Source of the DNA: Isoperla grammatica
Taxonomy: Eukaryota; Arthropoda; Insecta; Plecoptera; Perlodidae
Length of the DNA stretch: 64,000 nucleotides
Direction: 5' to 3'
Assembly (NCBI GenBank): GCA_945910005.1
Contig: OX246740.1
Coordinates: 48,967,353 to 49,031,352 of the forward strand
Shown piece by piece: positions 1 through 10,897 of the stretch. The position numbers and the translations under genes were made by a program. The notes beneath the pieces were generated by a model that saw nothing but the letters and a program-made list of their open reading frames with translations, was not told the DNA's origin and made no database searches. Numbering within the stretch: the first letter of the stretch is position 1; every line of letters begins with the position of its first letter.

Positions 1-242
1 CACTCATGGCATTGATGAATAATTATTTTCCGTTATTTAATATATATTTAACATGAAACTGCTGTACAAAACAAGACAATACATACTTAGATACGAATAA
101 TATGATTTTCTAATTGTAAAGATAAATGATTTTTAATATTTTTTTTTAAATCGATCAGTTCAGTTACAGTAGATTTTATTTGCATGTTTTGTACAATCAT
201 TCAACAGGTTTTTCAACAAGTAACTTTTTATTGAATATCTTT

Positions 243-296
243 AAATGAATTTCTGCCTTAATTTAAACTTTGTGTTCAATATTACATTACATACAA
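243..296. repeat. Dispersed repeat unit, copy 1 of 3
   Basis: This stretch reads TTTCTGCCTTAATTTAAACT and continues to TTCAATATTACATTACATAC. Closely similar sequence recurs at 22449-22500 and 22557-22614. No terminal repeats or coding potential are visible, so the element type is unknown. The similarity was seen by eye. Confidence 0.5.
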
Positions 297-560
297 TTCA
301 TAAAAAATTCGAATAAGGCATAATTAATTTCCGGATTCGCAATAAAAAGTCATAGACGATTACAAGGACTGTAATAAACGAGAAACTATATTATCAACAG
401 ATCAGTGTTGAGGAATCTTGTGCAGAACCGAACATCAATATTCTCCCACCAAGTGAACTGATACGCCAAAGCGCCCCTACGAAACGAAACGACACACGTA
501 CAGTCGTACATGTCTCCTTTATTAGGGCGCGACAGCGGCCTTATAAGTTTGCCCCAGATT

Positions 561-603
561 TATGTATGTATGTATGTATGTATGTATGTATGTATGTATG
601 TAT
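561..603. repeat. (TATG)n microsatellite
   Basis: About eleven uninterrupted TATG units. The open frame on the opposite strand that ends in repeated YIHT residues is just this microsatellite translated. Confidence 0.97.
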
Positions 604-925
604 CCGTTCGCATTTCACGCGCGACAAGAAAGATGTATTTATTTGAAGTAGAAGATATTAACGAATATAAATGAAACTTGTCAATAATGATCTCAATAGA
701 ATGACGTATGTGTTTTGTAAATCTCAATATTTTGAGCCGGGCGTAAGTACCACTAAGTGCAAGTTTTGTAAGACAACAAAATTTGTTACTTTGCACATCG
801 CTACGGTTTTTTAAAAAATGTCTGCTATCAATTTTGCGTTATCATTATGAAACTCAAACTTGACCTGAAGTAATCCTTTGACTTTAGAATGGCGTAATAT
901 TTACATTTCTGACATTTGTATTTGA

Positions 926-1110
926 GACGCTACGTGTTACAGAAAATTCATTCAATTTTAAATTGTGTTTTTGGTTTTACATTTTATGGCCAATCTGAAG
1001 TAATGTTTATGCATTGTTACGAAAAATACGCATTCATGTTGTAAATCCAGTCGTATGTGATAGAAAAAAACAAAATAATACATAAAATATTATCCAGGGG
1101 TGACTAAACA
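926..1110 (+). repeat. Dispersed repeat of about 185 bp, copy 1
   Basis: From GACGCTACGTGTTACAGAAA to GGGGTGACTAAAC this is nearly the same sequence as 3656-3841, in the same orientation, with scattered substitutions. Both copies end at the same GGGGTGACTAAAC, which suggests a real element boundary. No terminal inverted repeat or tRNA-like promoter is visible. It could be a truncated retroposon or a segmental duplication. Confidence 0.8.
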
Positions 1111-2826
1111 GGTCAAGTTTTGGCCCGCATTTTGGGCTCGGCAAGATAAATGAATTTATTTCTGGTTGAAGATTGCAACCCATATTACTGATTTTTTGCA
1201 TGGCATTTGTCACTAAAGGAATGTAATAGTATGTAAATTAGCAATGCTATTGGTTGAAGGATAGATGAAAAATTCTAGTTTGAACGATCCTCAGCTCAGC
1301 CTCGCGCTATAAAGAACGACAAGTGGAATGCTCGTGTTTACGTGTGCGTGGACAAAATGTGGAATGACTGTTGTAGTACACTTACGCAAATGAGTCTTCC
1401 ATTGTTAGATGCCCAATTACTATTATGGCAATGCAAAAACCGAGGATTTGTCCGGTGATACAAAAACAATGTCTGGCCCAGACCGTATGTCGCCATGCTT
1501 CAAAGCCGGATTATATGTTAGTTACTCAACGATGCTACCCTTGCAAAATGCATATGGCTGTTATTGAAAAAAAAACGTGAAAGTTGTAATACGGAAAACA
1601 ATAAAACATGATATTAATATTACACAGATATGTATTTATTTGGTGTAGGCCTACACTGTAAAGTGTAGGCCTATATTACATACTAAGATTTTATGAAGTG
1701 TGTACAGTGTATCATTTTTTCTTTCTAATATTGGCGGGATGTACCCGATAGCGCAATTAGCAAGAGATTTGTATGTACGGCCGGAGTTAAAGCAGTTGCA
1801 ACTTTGTGGTATACTTTCGTATGATACGACAGCGATTATCAAATTGGTTGTATTACGTTGAATATATTTATTCGTATGTATCACTGATTAATATTCGCAA
1901 GAAACCATGCACATACCTCTCGTAACCAGAACATCAAAGGACTTGTGAGTTTTGACTTGATGATAGTAGAACCTTCATTAACAATATCGGTCTCTACAGC
2001 CAAAGCTCTTGCCATTCGACACGGAACAATAACAAAACATTTATTAAAAACAAAAATTGAAACTGAAGCAATTAACACTTAATGTATGTTTTAAAAAGCT
2101 AATAAGAAAGTGATGCCTAAAAATAGAAATAGATAAACGTAAAATGCATAAAAAATATCTTCGGTGAAGCTTGCACTCGGCTTGAATAATTTTCGGGACG
2201 TCTCGAAAAACCAGGTTCTTCTTCACCTATCAACCATCATAAGACCTATTACTCCGATATCTGTAAGATTGTAATAGGTCGTATAATAGGAAATAGTCGA
2301 GTTATAGGTATGCTTCTTTATACGGTCCACTTTCTTAGCTTGTCCCATGTGATCCTCAAACCGGACAGTTGGATATAAAATAAACCCTTCCGACTTCCCC
2401 CTGTATGTATTTAATTAATTGAAGTTAATTGATATGTTGTGTGACGAAACGTCAGTAAACTGTGGCTTCACTGTAAAAGCACGCTGCCAGCTTATTGGTT
2501 AATGGCATCATGTTTAGTGGTAAGTGAATTATGAGGGTCTGTTTCACATCGGGGTCTGTTTCACAGAGGCGGACAGGGAGGGGGAATCTAACCATGTGTT
2601 TATACAAAAAACGGAACATGCACCTAAATTATCGTATAGCTCGCAGTTTTGACTGTGTCGCCGTGATAGAATTCATTTTGCCTATCTGGACACTGTTCGT
2701 CACTATGTTCTAATGCCACAACAGTATGTAGAAACATTATCAGATTATAAATTTCAGCCCTTACATGACATGCATAAAGAAATTAATATATTCATATGGT
2801 AGAAATAGCATTCATTCTCCTTTTTG
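1111..2826. other. AT-rich non-coding stretch, nothing specific
   Basis: No supported gene. At 1644-1676 the 11-mer GTGTAGGCCTA occurs twice. The short open frames here have no recognisable domain and look random. Confidence 0.6.
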
Positions 2827-2910
2827 CAAGTCCAATTAACAGGTAAAAAATCATAATCCTAATGATGTCGGGATTGTTTTATGGGAGTTGTGTCTCAGGA
2901 TTCTAATTAT
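2827..2910 (+). repeat. Dispersed repeat of about 85 bp, copy 1
   Basis: AAGTCCAATTAACAGGTAAA, then ATCATAATCCTAATG, then AGTTGTGTCTCAGGATT. A diverged copy in the same orientation is at 4747-4828. The same interval that holds these copies (0.9-4.8 kb) also holds the 185-bp repeat pair. Confidence 0.55.
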
Positions 2911-3655
2911 TTTATTTTTAATATTATTGGTTCACCAATAATAATTATTATTTTCATAATTTTGGTATGTAGTACGTGTCTTGCCCAAAAGTCAAAGTAT
3001 CAAAGCATTACGTTTTACTGAATTCAAATTGTTTTATCGCACTTAGAACAATATCTACGAAATCTGTTATATTTATTGTTTCATGAAGTTTATGATCATT
3101 GTGCAATATGATATGTATTGTATGATTTTTTTGATGCACTTGTTAGGCCTACCGATTTCTATGTTTCCTGGTATATCGTTTACGGATTATTGCCATGTCC
3201 TAATTTCCCCCATTTGTGTGGAATTTCTTGTGCTGTGAAAACAGATGCCTTGTGGTCCGCGTAAAATGGTTTGGTCATGCTATAATCGGTGGGGCTGACT
3301 GTAAGGATCAAATTTCATCTGGAAAGTGTCACAGAATTTGTGCCTGGCCGTGGCCGTTATGGTTTCCGATATTTATGTGGCGTGAGGGGGGTTGTTTCTT
3401 AAAATCAGTATGAGAACAAAATCCGTCCACATATGCAGTAGTCTTCACAGCGAGTGCATGGGTGCGTGTAGTTGACTTGTCCATGTGATTTGTATAATCG
3501 ACGATCTATGAGTGTGCTATCAACATTAATGAAGTGATTATTGGATATTGCGTTTAAGGTGTTCACTTCACCCTTGTGTGTGTTATATTTATTTGTCTTT
3601 GTTTGTGCACGTTGTATGAACACATGTGTAGGCCGTGTGATCGTAAATACTTGTG
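2911..3655. other. AT-rich non-coding stretch, nothing specific
   Basis: No supported gene, RNA or repeat seen. It lies between copies of two dispersed repeats. Confidence 0.5.
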
Positions 3656-3841
3656 CGACGCTACGTGTTACAGAAAATTCATACAATTTTAGAGTGTGTT
3701 TTTGGTTTTACACTTTATGACCAATCTGAAGTAATGTTTATGCATTGTTACGAAAAATACACATTCATATTGCAAATCCAGTCGTGTGTGATAGAAAAAA
3801 CTAAATAATACGTACAATTATTATTCAGGGGTGACTAAACG
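3656..3841 (+). repeat. Dispersed repeat of about 185 bp, copy 2
   Basis: Second copy of the repeat at 926-1110, same orientation, 2.7 kb downstream. Differences are mostly single substitutions. Similarity stops at GGGGTGACTAAAC in both copies. Confidence 0.8.
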
Positions 3842-4746
3842 GGGTTTAAAAAATATTGTTCGTTTTTTTTTTGATCGCGATAGCGGTCGAACGAAAAGTC
3901 CGATCAATTTGAAATTTGGACCATCTACAAGCCTCGATGTGGATTTAACGTCATTAGTTTTGTGGACAAATCTGTTGAAAAGTTACAAAGTTACAATTTA
4001 ATTATTACAAAGTTATTCCCAAACACAATGGCGGCAAAATGTGAGATAGCCATGTTTTAGTAAATTTCTAGCCGGTCACGAATATACAAATTTCAACGCG
4101 ATCCGATGAGAATTGTAGGTACAAATTACAATTTTGTATTGCTGAATTGTAGTGAAGTAACTATGACAACGAAACATCCAAGCTATAATTTATTATGGAC
4201 AATCGATCTTTTATTGAACAATGGCAGGAAGTGTAATAACTATAACAGTAAAAACCCAAATCTTTCCACATTTTTGTCACTTTCATTGAACAATGACGAT
4301 GGCTTTGAGAACTTTTCGCCAGAAAGTTCGTGGACATATGGACGCGCTCGTTTATCAACGCGTCAAACAGAGCGTTTTCCTAGTGTGAGTAGTCCATAAG
4401 TGCAGTATGTAGTTGAGACAGGGACTTACAAAGCCTGTCTGGAGGACTGGAGTTATAAGTAGTTCGGTAAATGAAATGGTGTACAATTCAATTTTATCCT
4501 TACATATTGTCAATATGCGTAAACATTTATAATGATTATCTTATCACACTTTTTAGTTTTTATTATTGGTTAAATGGCAATTTAAAATCATAGCAGAAGA
4601 CCGTTTTAATATTTTAAAATATGATTCATTTTTAAGAAATGATGGGTCCTATTTACGTGTGGGGAAAATGAGCTTCTATTGTTATATACGTTCCAATTCC
4701 ATTATATATATTTTTTTTAAATTGATCGCGCCCTACAGTAAATGGC
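3842..4746. other. Non-coding stretch, nothing specific
   Basis: No supported gene. A 97-codon open frame at 4106-4399 has no recognisable domain and a second frame is open opposite it, so I do not call it. Confidence 0.5.
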
Positions 4747-4828
4747 ATAAGTCCATTTACAGATAAAATCATAATCCTAATGTTGTCGATATAGTGTTGT
4801 AAGAGTTGTGTATCACGATTTTAATTAA
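4747..4828 (+). repeat. Dispersed repeat of about 85 bp, copy 2
   Basis: Diverged copy of 2827-2910: AAGTCCATTTACAGATAAA, then ATCATAATCCTAATG, then AGTTGTGTATCACGATT. Confidence 0.55.
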
Positions 4829-5051
4829 TGTAATCGAATCATCGTATCAGCAGGTTATTTTTAATCTCGTGGATGTTCTTTTAGAGCTAATATTACATCA
4901 CCCTGGTATCTCGGAGGGCGAAATGTGTTTCTTTCAACTATTAATTTTTTAAAATATTTATTTACTTCACGTCGTTTTATAAATTATAACAAGTGACACT
5001 GTCAGTATTTGATTAGTTTGTAACATATGCCCCGGAAATGACTGGCGAGGG

Positions 5052-5077
5052 AACAAGGTCGCGCCAGCGACCTTGTT
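5052..5077. repeat. Perfect 11-bp hairpin
   Basis: AACAAGGTCGC, a 4-nt spacer GCCA, then GCGACCTTGTT. The arms are perfect. The GC-rich stem stands out in AT-rich surroundings, but no function can be assigned. Confidence 0.9.
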
Positions 5078-5205
5078 ATTTATACACCTATCTAGTAGAT
5101 CCCTTTCCGGAAGTCGTCACTACCTCGCTCGACGTGAGTTGACTACGTGCCTTGCCTCGAGATGATCCCCAACAGTCAATCAAGTCAGCACTGAACACAT
5201 TTTGC

Positions 5206-5499
5206 GGGCTACTAGCAACACCAAAAGACAACAATGAAACATATGAATTGAATCGATGGACAAACAACAAGCTGTCCAAAATAATTTCTTCTGATTTTGG
5301 AAAACAAAACAAACAAATACACATACAAAACTTGCACTTAGTCCTTGTCTATCATTAAAAGTTTTAAATGACGTGCAGTTACTATTGCTACACTTGTTTT
5401 TATTTCTATGGTTGCAATTTTATTATTTTGACAGCTGATTGTTTGTCCATCAGTTCAATTCATTTGTTCCATTGTTGTTTTTTGGTGTTGCTAGTGCCC
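5206..5499. mobile_element. Fold-back element with ~80-bp inverted arms
   Basis: The left arm (5206-5285) and the reverse complement of the right arm (5422-5499) align over about 80 bp with roughly ten differences. Both contain CTAGCAACACCAAAA and GATGGACAAACAA. The 136-bp loop is AT-rich. I see no clear target duplication outside the arms. This is a MITE-like or fold-back DNA element, superfamily unknown. The short frames open on both strands here follow from the symmetry and are not genes. Confidence 0.8.
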
Positions 5500-8400
5500 T
5501 ATATCCAACACCGACAAACACGAACAATATGATAATCTACAGCGGAACGAATAATAATTAGCAACAATCAATATTGTATAAACAGCCGAAACTTAGCCTA
5601 GAACAAGTTCATTCACCAAACCCTAAATAAGACGCTTTAACGTTCATGTTCGGATGAAGAGATTAAAATTGATCAATATGTTCCATCGTTTAAATTTTCA
5701 TATTCAAATTGTTTGTGTGCCGTTTTGTGCACGCTGTGCCTAAATTAGATTAAATCACGGTATGGTAGGTATTATGCATGAGAAGAGGTAAATATTACGT
5801 CGAAGACTTAACGTAACGTAACGCACAGCACACACTAATTGCTTTTATATGTCGGTTTTAACGATCTTAATTGCTCGTTCAGAGTGTTGGGAATAATTTT
5901 AGAACGGTGGAATCGCCTTGATTTATGTATACCTACCTGGATAGGTGAGGTGTGTTAGTTTGTTCACGTAATCACGAAATTAAAGCAAAAGTTAAATCAA
6001 TGATTAGCTAATGGTTTTTTTCACCCTCCTCAAAAACGATTATACAGATATTTTCATTCCCTTTTTCAATCGGATAAACTACATTTAGCTTAACTAGGCT
6101 TTCAGATTGATTGCCGGATTAAAACGGATGTGACAAAATGAATGCGATAAGGTCTCGAAACAAGAAAATTGCGAGAAACTATTTTATTTTTAAAAATATC
6201 AACGAATTTTCAATGACCGAGATTCTAGTAAAACATTGACGTAATTCATTGATAAGACTCCATTGCGGTTTCATATATGAATGAATGTCAATCATGAAAA
6301 TGACTGGATTGCATTGAAATAGTTTTTTCTTGTGTCATCGCGCCAGTTCGCACATTGCATAACTGCAGATGACTCTTAAAGCGGAAAGGGATATGTGTAA
6401 AGGAACGCCGCCGTGTTGTAATGCAAAGTGCATCACTTTACTTTGCAATCAGTTTTTTTCCTTTGAAAACTACACGACGCTTGAATGTGTGACCAAGCCG
6501 CATGATAAATTTCAATTTACGATTAAACTCCATGCCTAATAATATGTAAAAAATAACGAATGTCACAAAACTGTCCTTTGTAGTAAAACATGAAATAAAA
6601 GAGGTAGCGGCTCGTAAATGTTTCAGGATACTAATTTGAGAGATTGAAGGTTCGATTCTCATTACAACCAACTTTAATTGAAAGTTACGTACACCGAATA
6701 CTCTGAATTTATCTTATTCCCAACTATTTTAACAGTCACATTTATAAAACAACTTGCAAGCGGGATTCTTATGATATTTCCATTCGAGTATAAAATTGTT
6801 TGCAATTATTATATCTCTACATGAAACAATATAAGGAATGAATGTTACTTGAGCCCCGATTGAGCTGTTTGCAAGAAAACAGGAAAGTTCTGAAAAAGCC
6901 TGTCCAAGTGACCTCATCAGCGTTTTATTTGCTCAGAATCATAATCGATTAGTTTGAAACGTCTCATCTATTAAATTGAAACCCTTTGAGCGTAAATTGT
7001 TAATGTCTGAGGTGATGTTCATCAATTTTCCATAATTATACTTAACAATTAAAACATGTTTTAAAGCCAAGTTCACAAAAATAACCAACCAAAAAGTATT
7101 ATTTCAAAAATCCTATAGTCAGTTTCGTGATGTGTTCCAGCTGACATTTGTACAAAGAACGACAATGCGTATTCGCATTGACTGAGTAGAATCATCAGTC
7201 AGAATAACTGAGTGAAAAAAAACGATCCCCTTCCACAATCATGCATGGCCGGCGCCATCTCTGCCTTTTCATTATAGACTATAAACCCACCCATGTAACA
7301 ATAAACCTTTGTGTCTATTATTATTCGTCACCGTGTTCATATCCATTCAACTTGTCACTTCTGTGACAAAACTACATAAAATTTATAGATTTCCAGTGTT
7401 TGTTAGTCCATAAAAATGATGAATGACAGTAAAACGACACTGAGTCATTCTGTTTAAAGCACATGCACAGACGTAGAATATATACACCGCCTACTAATAG
7501 TTGTATAATAATTGATTAAATTCGCCAGACGGTTTGTTGCTTGACAGAAACCATGGTAACGCACAAACAACAATTGACTAATGGTCATATTAGAGTATGA
7601 CAGTTGCACGCCTGTGGTTGGCGACAAAGACAAATCAAAGCCTATCAAAAAGAACGGGACGCACTATGTGCCATGTCGCAGCGACCCTAGTCGGCGCCCG
7701 GTATATAAATATTTAATACCGTAATTATATTCTACGCCCGGTTTACCACGATATCGACTTGGAGATCTATACATTGTTTGCGGGATGGTTAGTAAAACAG
7801 CGGTTGAAATGTACAGAGCAGAAAGTCGGTGGTTGGTCACACACAAGATATAGTGTGTTTTATGTGGTTATTGATTCTTTGACAGTTGTGTGATGTTGTG
7901 GTGATAATGATGATGAGGTATAAAGACGCGTGGAAGGGGTTTAATTGTGTATTCTGTAAGTTTAGATTCAATCATTGTTGTAGCTGTGTTTTCTCTCATT
8001 TTCGTTACATTTTTGGAGCGAAATATTGAATATTTTTGCAGAAAGTTGGAATATGCTATTTTCTGACTAATTCGACACAGTTGACATATAAGTACAGTTA
8101 GTTATATCTTAAAAATGGTATCTTTGAAATTTAACTAAAAACAAAACCAAAACTTCACTGTTGGTTTATAGGCGACATTTTTAATCATGTAATTATTAAT
8201 TTATGAACCAGTAGATTTCCGAAATATGTCCCGCGGTGATAGCTCAAAAATTCTGAAGATACATAATCATACGACATGTATTGGGTTTTGATCTCGGTAT
8301 TAAAAAAAAACTCACACAAGACATTTCTCTATCGTTGGCTACTAAGTATAAACATCCCACAAATTGGAAATTAAATTTTAAAACGCGCAACTGAAAACTT

Positions 8401-8579
8401 ACAAGCAAATTTAATTTTCGCAACAGACTTTGTTTTGTGTCACTTTTGTGTAAAGTTTAGCGAGTTGTTAGGATGAATTATAAAAGAGAAAATTGAATTA
8501 TACGGGTTAATGTGTACGTTACGAGGTTAGAGCATCAGTCTACGGTAGGATCTATTACGAAGGGTTGACCGTTAGAGAA
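5500..8579. other. AT-rich non-coding stretch with one weak tRNA-like trace
   Basis: No supported gene. At 6604-6668 a GGTAGCGG stretch and a B-box-like GGTTCGATTCTC lie about 40 bp apart on the plus strand, which may be a decayed tRNA-derived SINE head. The A box is poor, so it is not called separately. Confidence 0.5.
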
Positions 8580-8649
8580 TGACGTCACAGTTTGACGTAC
8601 GCTACCCTCGTCAGCTGTGACGTACGCGTTTTGATTGCGTTTTACGTAA
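8580..8649. promoter_or_regulatory. Cluster of four CRE/bZIP-like sites
   Basis: Within 70 bp there is a full CRE palindrome TGACGTCA (8580-8587), two copies of TGACGTAC (8593-8600 and 8618-8625) and a PAR-bZIP/C/EBP-type palindrome TTACGTAA (8642-8649). The sites start 13, 25 and 24 bp apart. The surroundings are locally CpG-rich. bZIP factors of the CREB/ATF, PAR and C/EBP groups bind such motifs; that this cluster is bound or active is inference. No adjacent gene is visible in this window. Confidence 0.45.
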
Positions 8650-9613
8650 TAACGCAAAATTAGGCGCTTGTGAAATGACATGCTACGAATACTGGCTGTA
8701 ATAATAATCAAGTGTATAAACATTATCGCAGGCTTTCGCGGCCACAGTCAATAATTTACCTTGGCTTTCGGGTACAGCCTTGTAATCTTTGTCGATAAAA
8801 GCCAAGTTCAATTAATCAAAATTTTTTAGAAAATGAATAAATACACATTGTATCTTGTTTGCCAGTGATATAAAACCATTCTCTGTGACTATATACTTGA
8901 TTGTATTGGTCTGAGTTTAGAGAATGTTTACTCTCTGTAAAATAATGATTTTGTTTTTCAGATAAAATCACATTATAGCCCACCGTTAATTATTTCATGA
9001 TGTGTTTATGTTGTTTGCCTTTGTGTTTCAGATAACATCAAATTATTTCAGTTAATTATTGTATGATGATTTTAGAGGCATTTAATTTAATAATTAAACA
9101 GGTAGATACAAATCGTGGCCGTGTATGTTGACAATTCAATAATTGAACCCCTCATCAACATGTGCGTACATTTGTCAATGTAATGTGTAACATAGTGAGT
9201 GAGTGAGTAAGACATATGGTCATCTTCACTGTCACAGCTTAGATGATTTATGCGTGGTGAACTGATTGATTAATATGCAACGAGGGTAATCGAGTGAATG
9301 ACAGATGGAGGGTGATGTGAATGATGTATTCCTGTCCTGCTTTGTAGCTAGGGTAGCACGTTTCAGTCTTCCTGTTACCTCTACAAGCTACAGCTACAGA
9401 GAAGTCGACGCCTATCAGGCCTATGTATATATATCAGTACTCACTTATACATATACATGCATCTAGGACCTGTTTTTCTTTAATTACTTTGATTTGTCTA
9501 TTTATTTCACCCAACTGTTGGAATTAACTGTTGGAATTAACGTTAAAATATGGAAGGAAAAGTAATAGGGTACAAACTTGAACCGTGGATAGTTGTACGT
9601 GTAGGGCTATACA
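8650..9613. other. AT-rich non-coding stretch, nothing specific
   Basis: No supported gene. Minor features are a short GTGA repeat near 9195-9210 and a tandem TGTTGGAATTAAC pair near 9514-9541. Confidence 0.5.
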
Positions 9614-9923
9614 AATCTTCATAGTAATAATAATAATAATTGTTCGTAGAATACCCGTTATACTGTTATAGGGTGCACACCAGCTTTACCCGATGTGCCC
9701 CTCTTCAGGTGACTAACTTAGGTTATTAGGGTGTTTGGATTGCTGAGAAGGAATGTCCGAGGGTTGTTAGTAGGACTAAATCCCCGCATTTGCCTTTACG
9801 ACTGATGAAAACCTCGGAAAAAAGCTTCAGTCAGGACTACCGGTGGCCGGAATCAAACCGGCGACCTCCCGAATTAGAGTCTCGCGTCTTACCGCTGAGC
9901 CAGCTCTATCGGTAATCTTCATA
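9614..9923 (-). mobile_element. tRNA-derived SINE, family A, full length
   Basis: Read on the minus strand this is a complete SINE of about 290 bp. The tRNA-like head has an A box TGGCTCAGCGG (9892-9902) and a B box GGTTTGATTCC (9849-9859). The body contains CCGAGGTTTTCATCAGTC and AAAGGCAAATGC, then AGGGGCACATC and GTGTGCACCCTAT. It ends in a short (ATT)n tail at 9624-9642. A perfect 10-bp target duplication AATCTTCATA flanks it at 9614-9623 and 9914-9923. The head resembles a class II (Leu-like) tRNA in the AAGACGC...GACT region, but that assignment is tentative. Related copies are at 14744, 21824 and 58935. Confidence 0.9.
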
Positions 9924-10712
9924 ATAGTCCAAGATAGTTTTAAGGTTTGCAGTGTTAATGTGTTGATAGCCTCTGGCTTGTTCGTCACTTCACATAACGA
10001 TTATTATCATATATGAGCACATTCGCCAACAATAACATATTATATAAATCAAGGTTAGTAAAGATAACTTCTCTATCAACACCACTTCGGGTTATTCCGT
10101 GAGTTCTGGGTTTTGTGAAACTAGCACCCTTGCCTTGGGCACTTCAGAACACGCAATTTGTAACTTCTAGACTTTAAAGTTAGGCTGCGCTAAAGTTCGA
10201 GCGCAAAGCTAATAATGTTTGTATGCTTGTAGCTACAGTATTTAAAAGTTTCAGAAGTCAATACGATATCAAAACAATCACACGAACAGGAACTCACGAA
10301 CTTGCCTGAAGATGTTTTTACAAAGAAGATATCGTCACTATGCTTGCTTTATAATGTCGACGACTGTACATTGTTTATATCTCGACAATCTGATCAACCA
10401 CCATCTCTACGACTGTCGGTATCTTAGTCGCTTGCATCGCCGACATAGTCGTTCATTTAGTATTTCATTCACATAAAATCTAGCATTCTCGTGTGAATTT
10501 TACTAATGTTATGTCTCGGAACCTTTGAGGTATTTGGTATTTCTTACGTAGATTCCATTCCGGTCTACAGTTCGTTTTTGTTGGAGACACCGGTCTATCG
10601 AAATCTATAATATGTGAACGTTTTACCTACACCTTACTCCTTCAATTGTTTCGTTAGACATACACTTAATTAGGTGGGATAATTGAAGCAGCCAGACCAT
10701 CGAATTGCTTTG
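9924..10712. other. AT-rich non-coding stretch, nothing specific
   Basis: No supported gene or repeat seen between the SINE and the MITE that starts at 10716. Confidence 0.5.
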
Positions 10713-10715
10713 TAA

Positions 10716-10894
10716 AGGCTGGTCCACACAGATTTTGAAGACATTATGCATAAGGTTTTAAGACGTTGTTTTAAAAACAACAATGAAAACAACGTCTTAA
10801 AACTAAAACTTCCAGTACGTTTCCTATGATCCAACTTTACGACTACGCGTTAAACCTTAAATCGTATGTCTTAAAAATCTGTGTGGACCAGCCT
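10716..10894. mobile_element. PIF/Harbinger-like MITE, 179 bp, TSD TAA
   Basis: The terminal inverted repeat begins AGGCTGGTCCACACAGATTT on both ends and continues imperfectly for about 50 bp. The 3-bp direct repeat TAA lies immediately outside at 10713-10715 and 10895-10897. A 3-bp TWA duplication is characteristic of the PIF/Harbinger superfamily. An internal palindrome built on AAGACGTTGTTTT spans about 10761-10799. It has no coding capacity, so it would need transposase in trans. Confidence 0.8.
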
Positions 10895-10897
10895 TAA

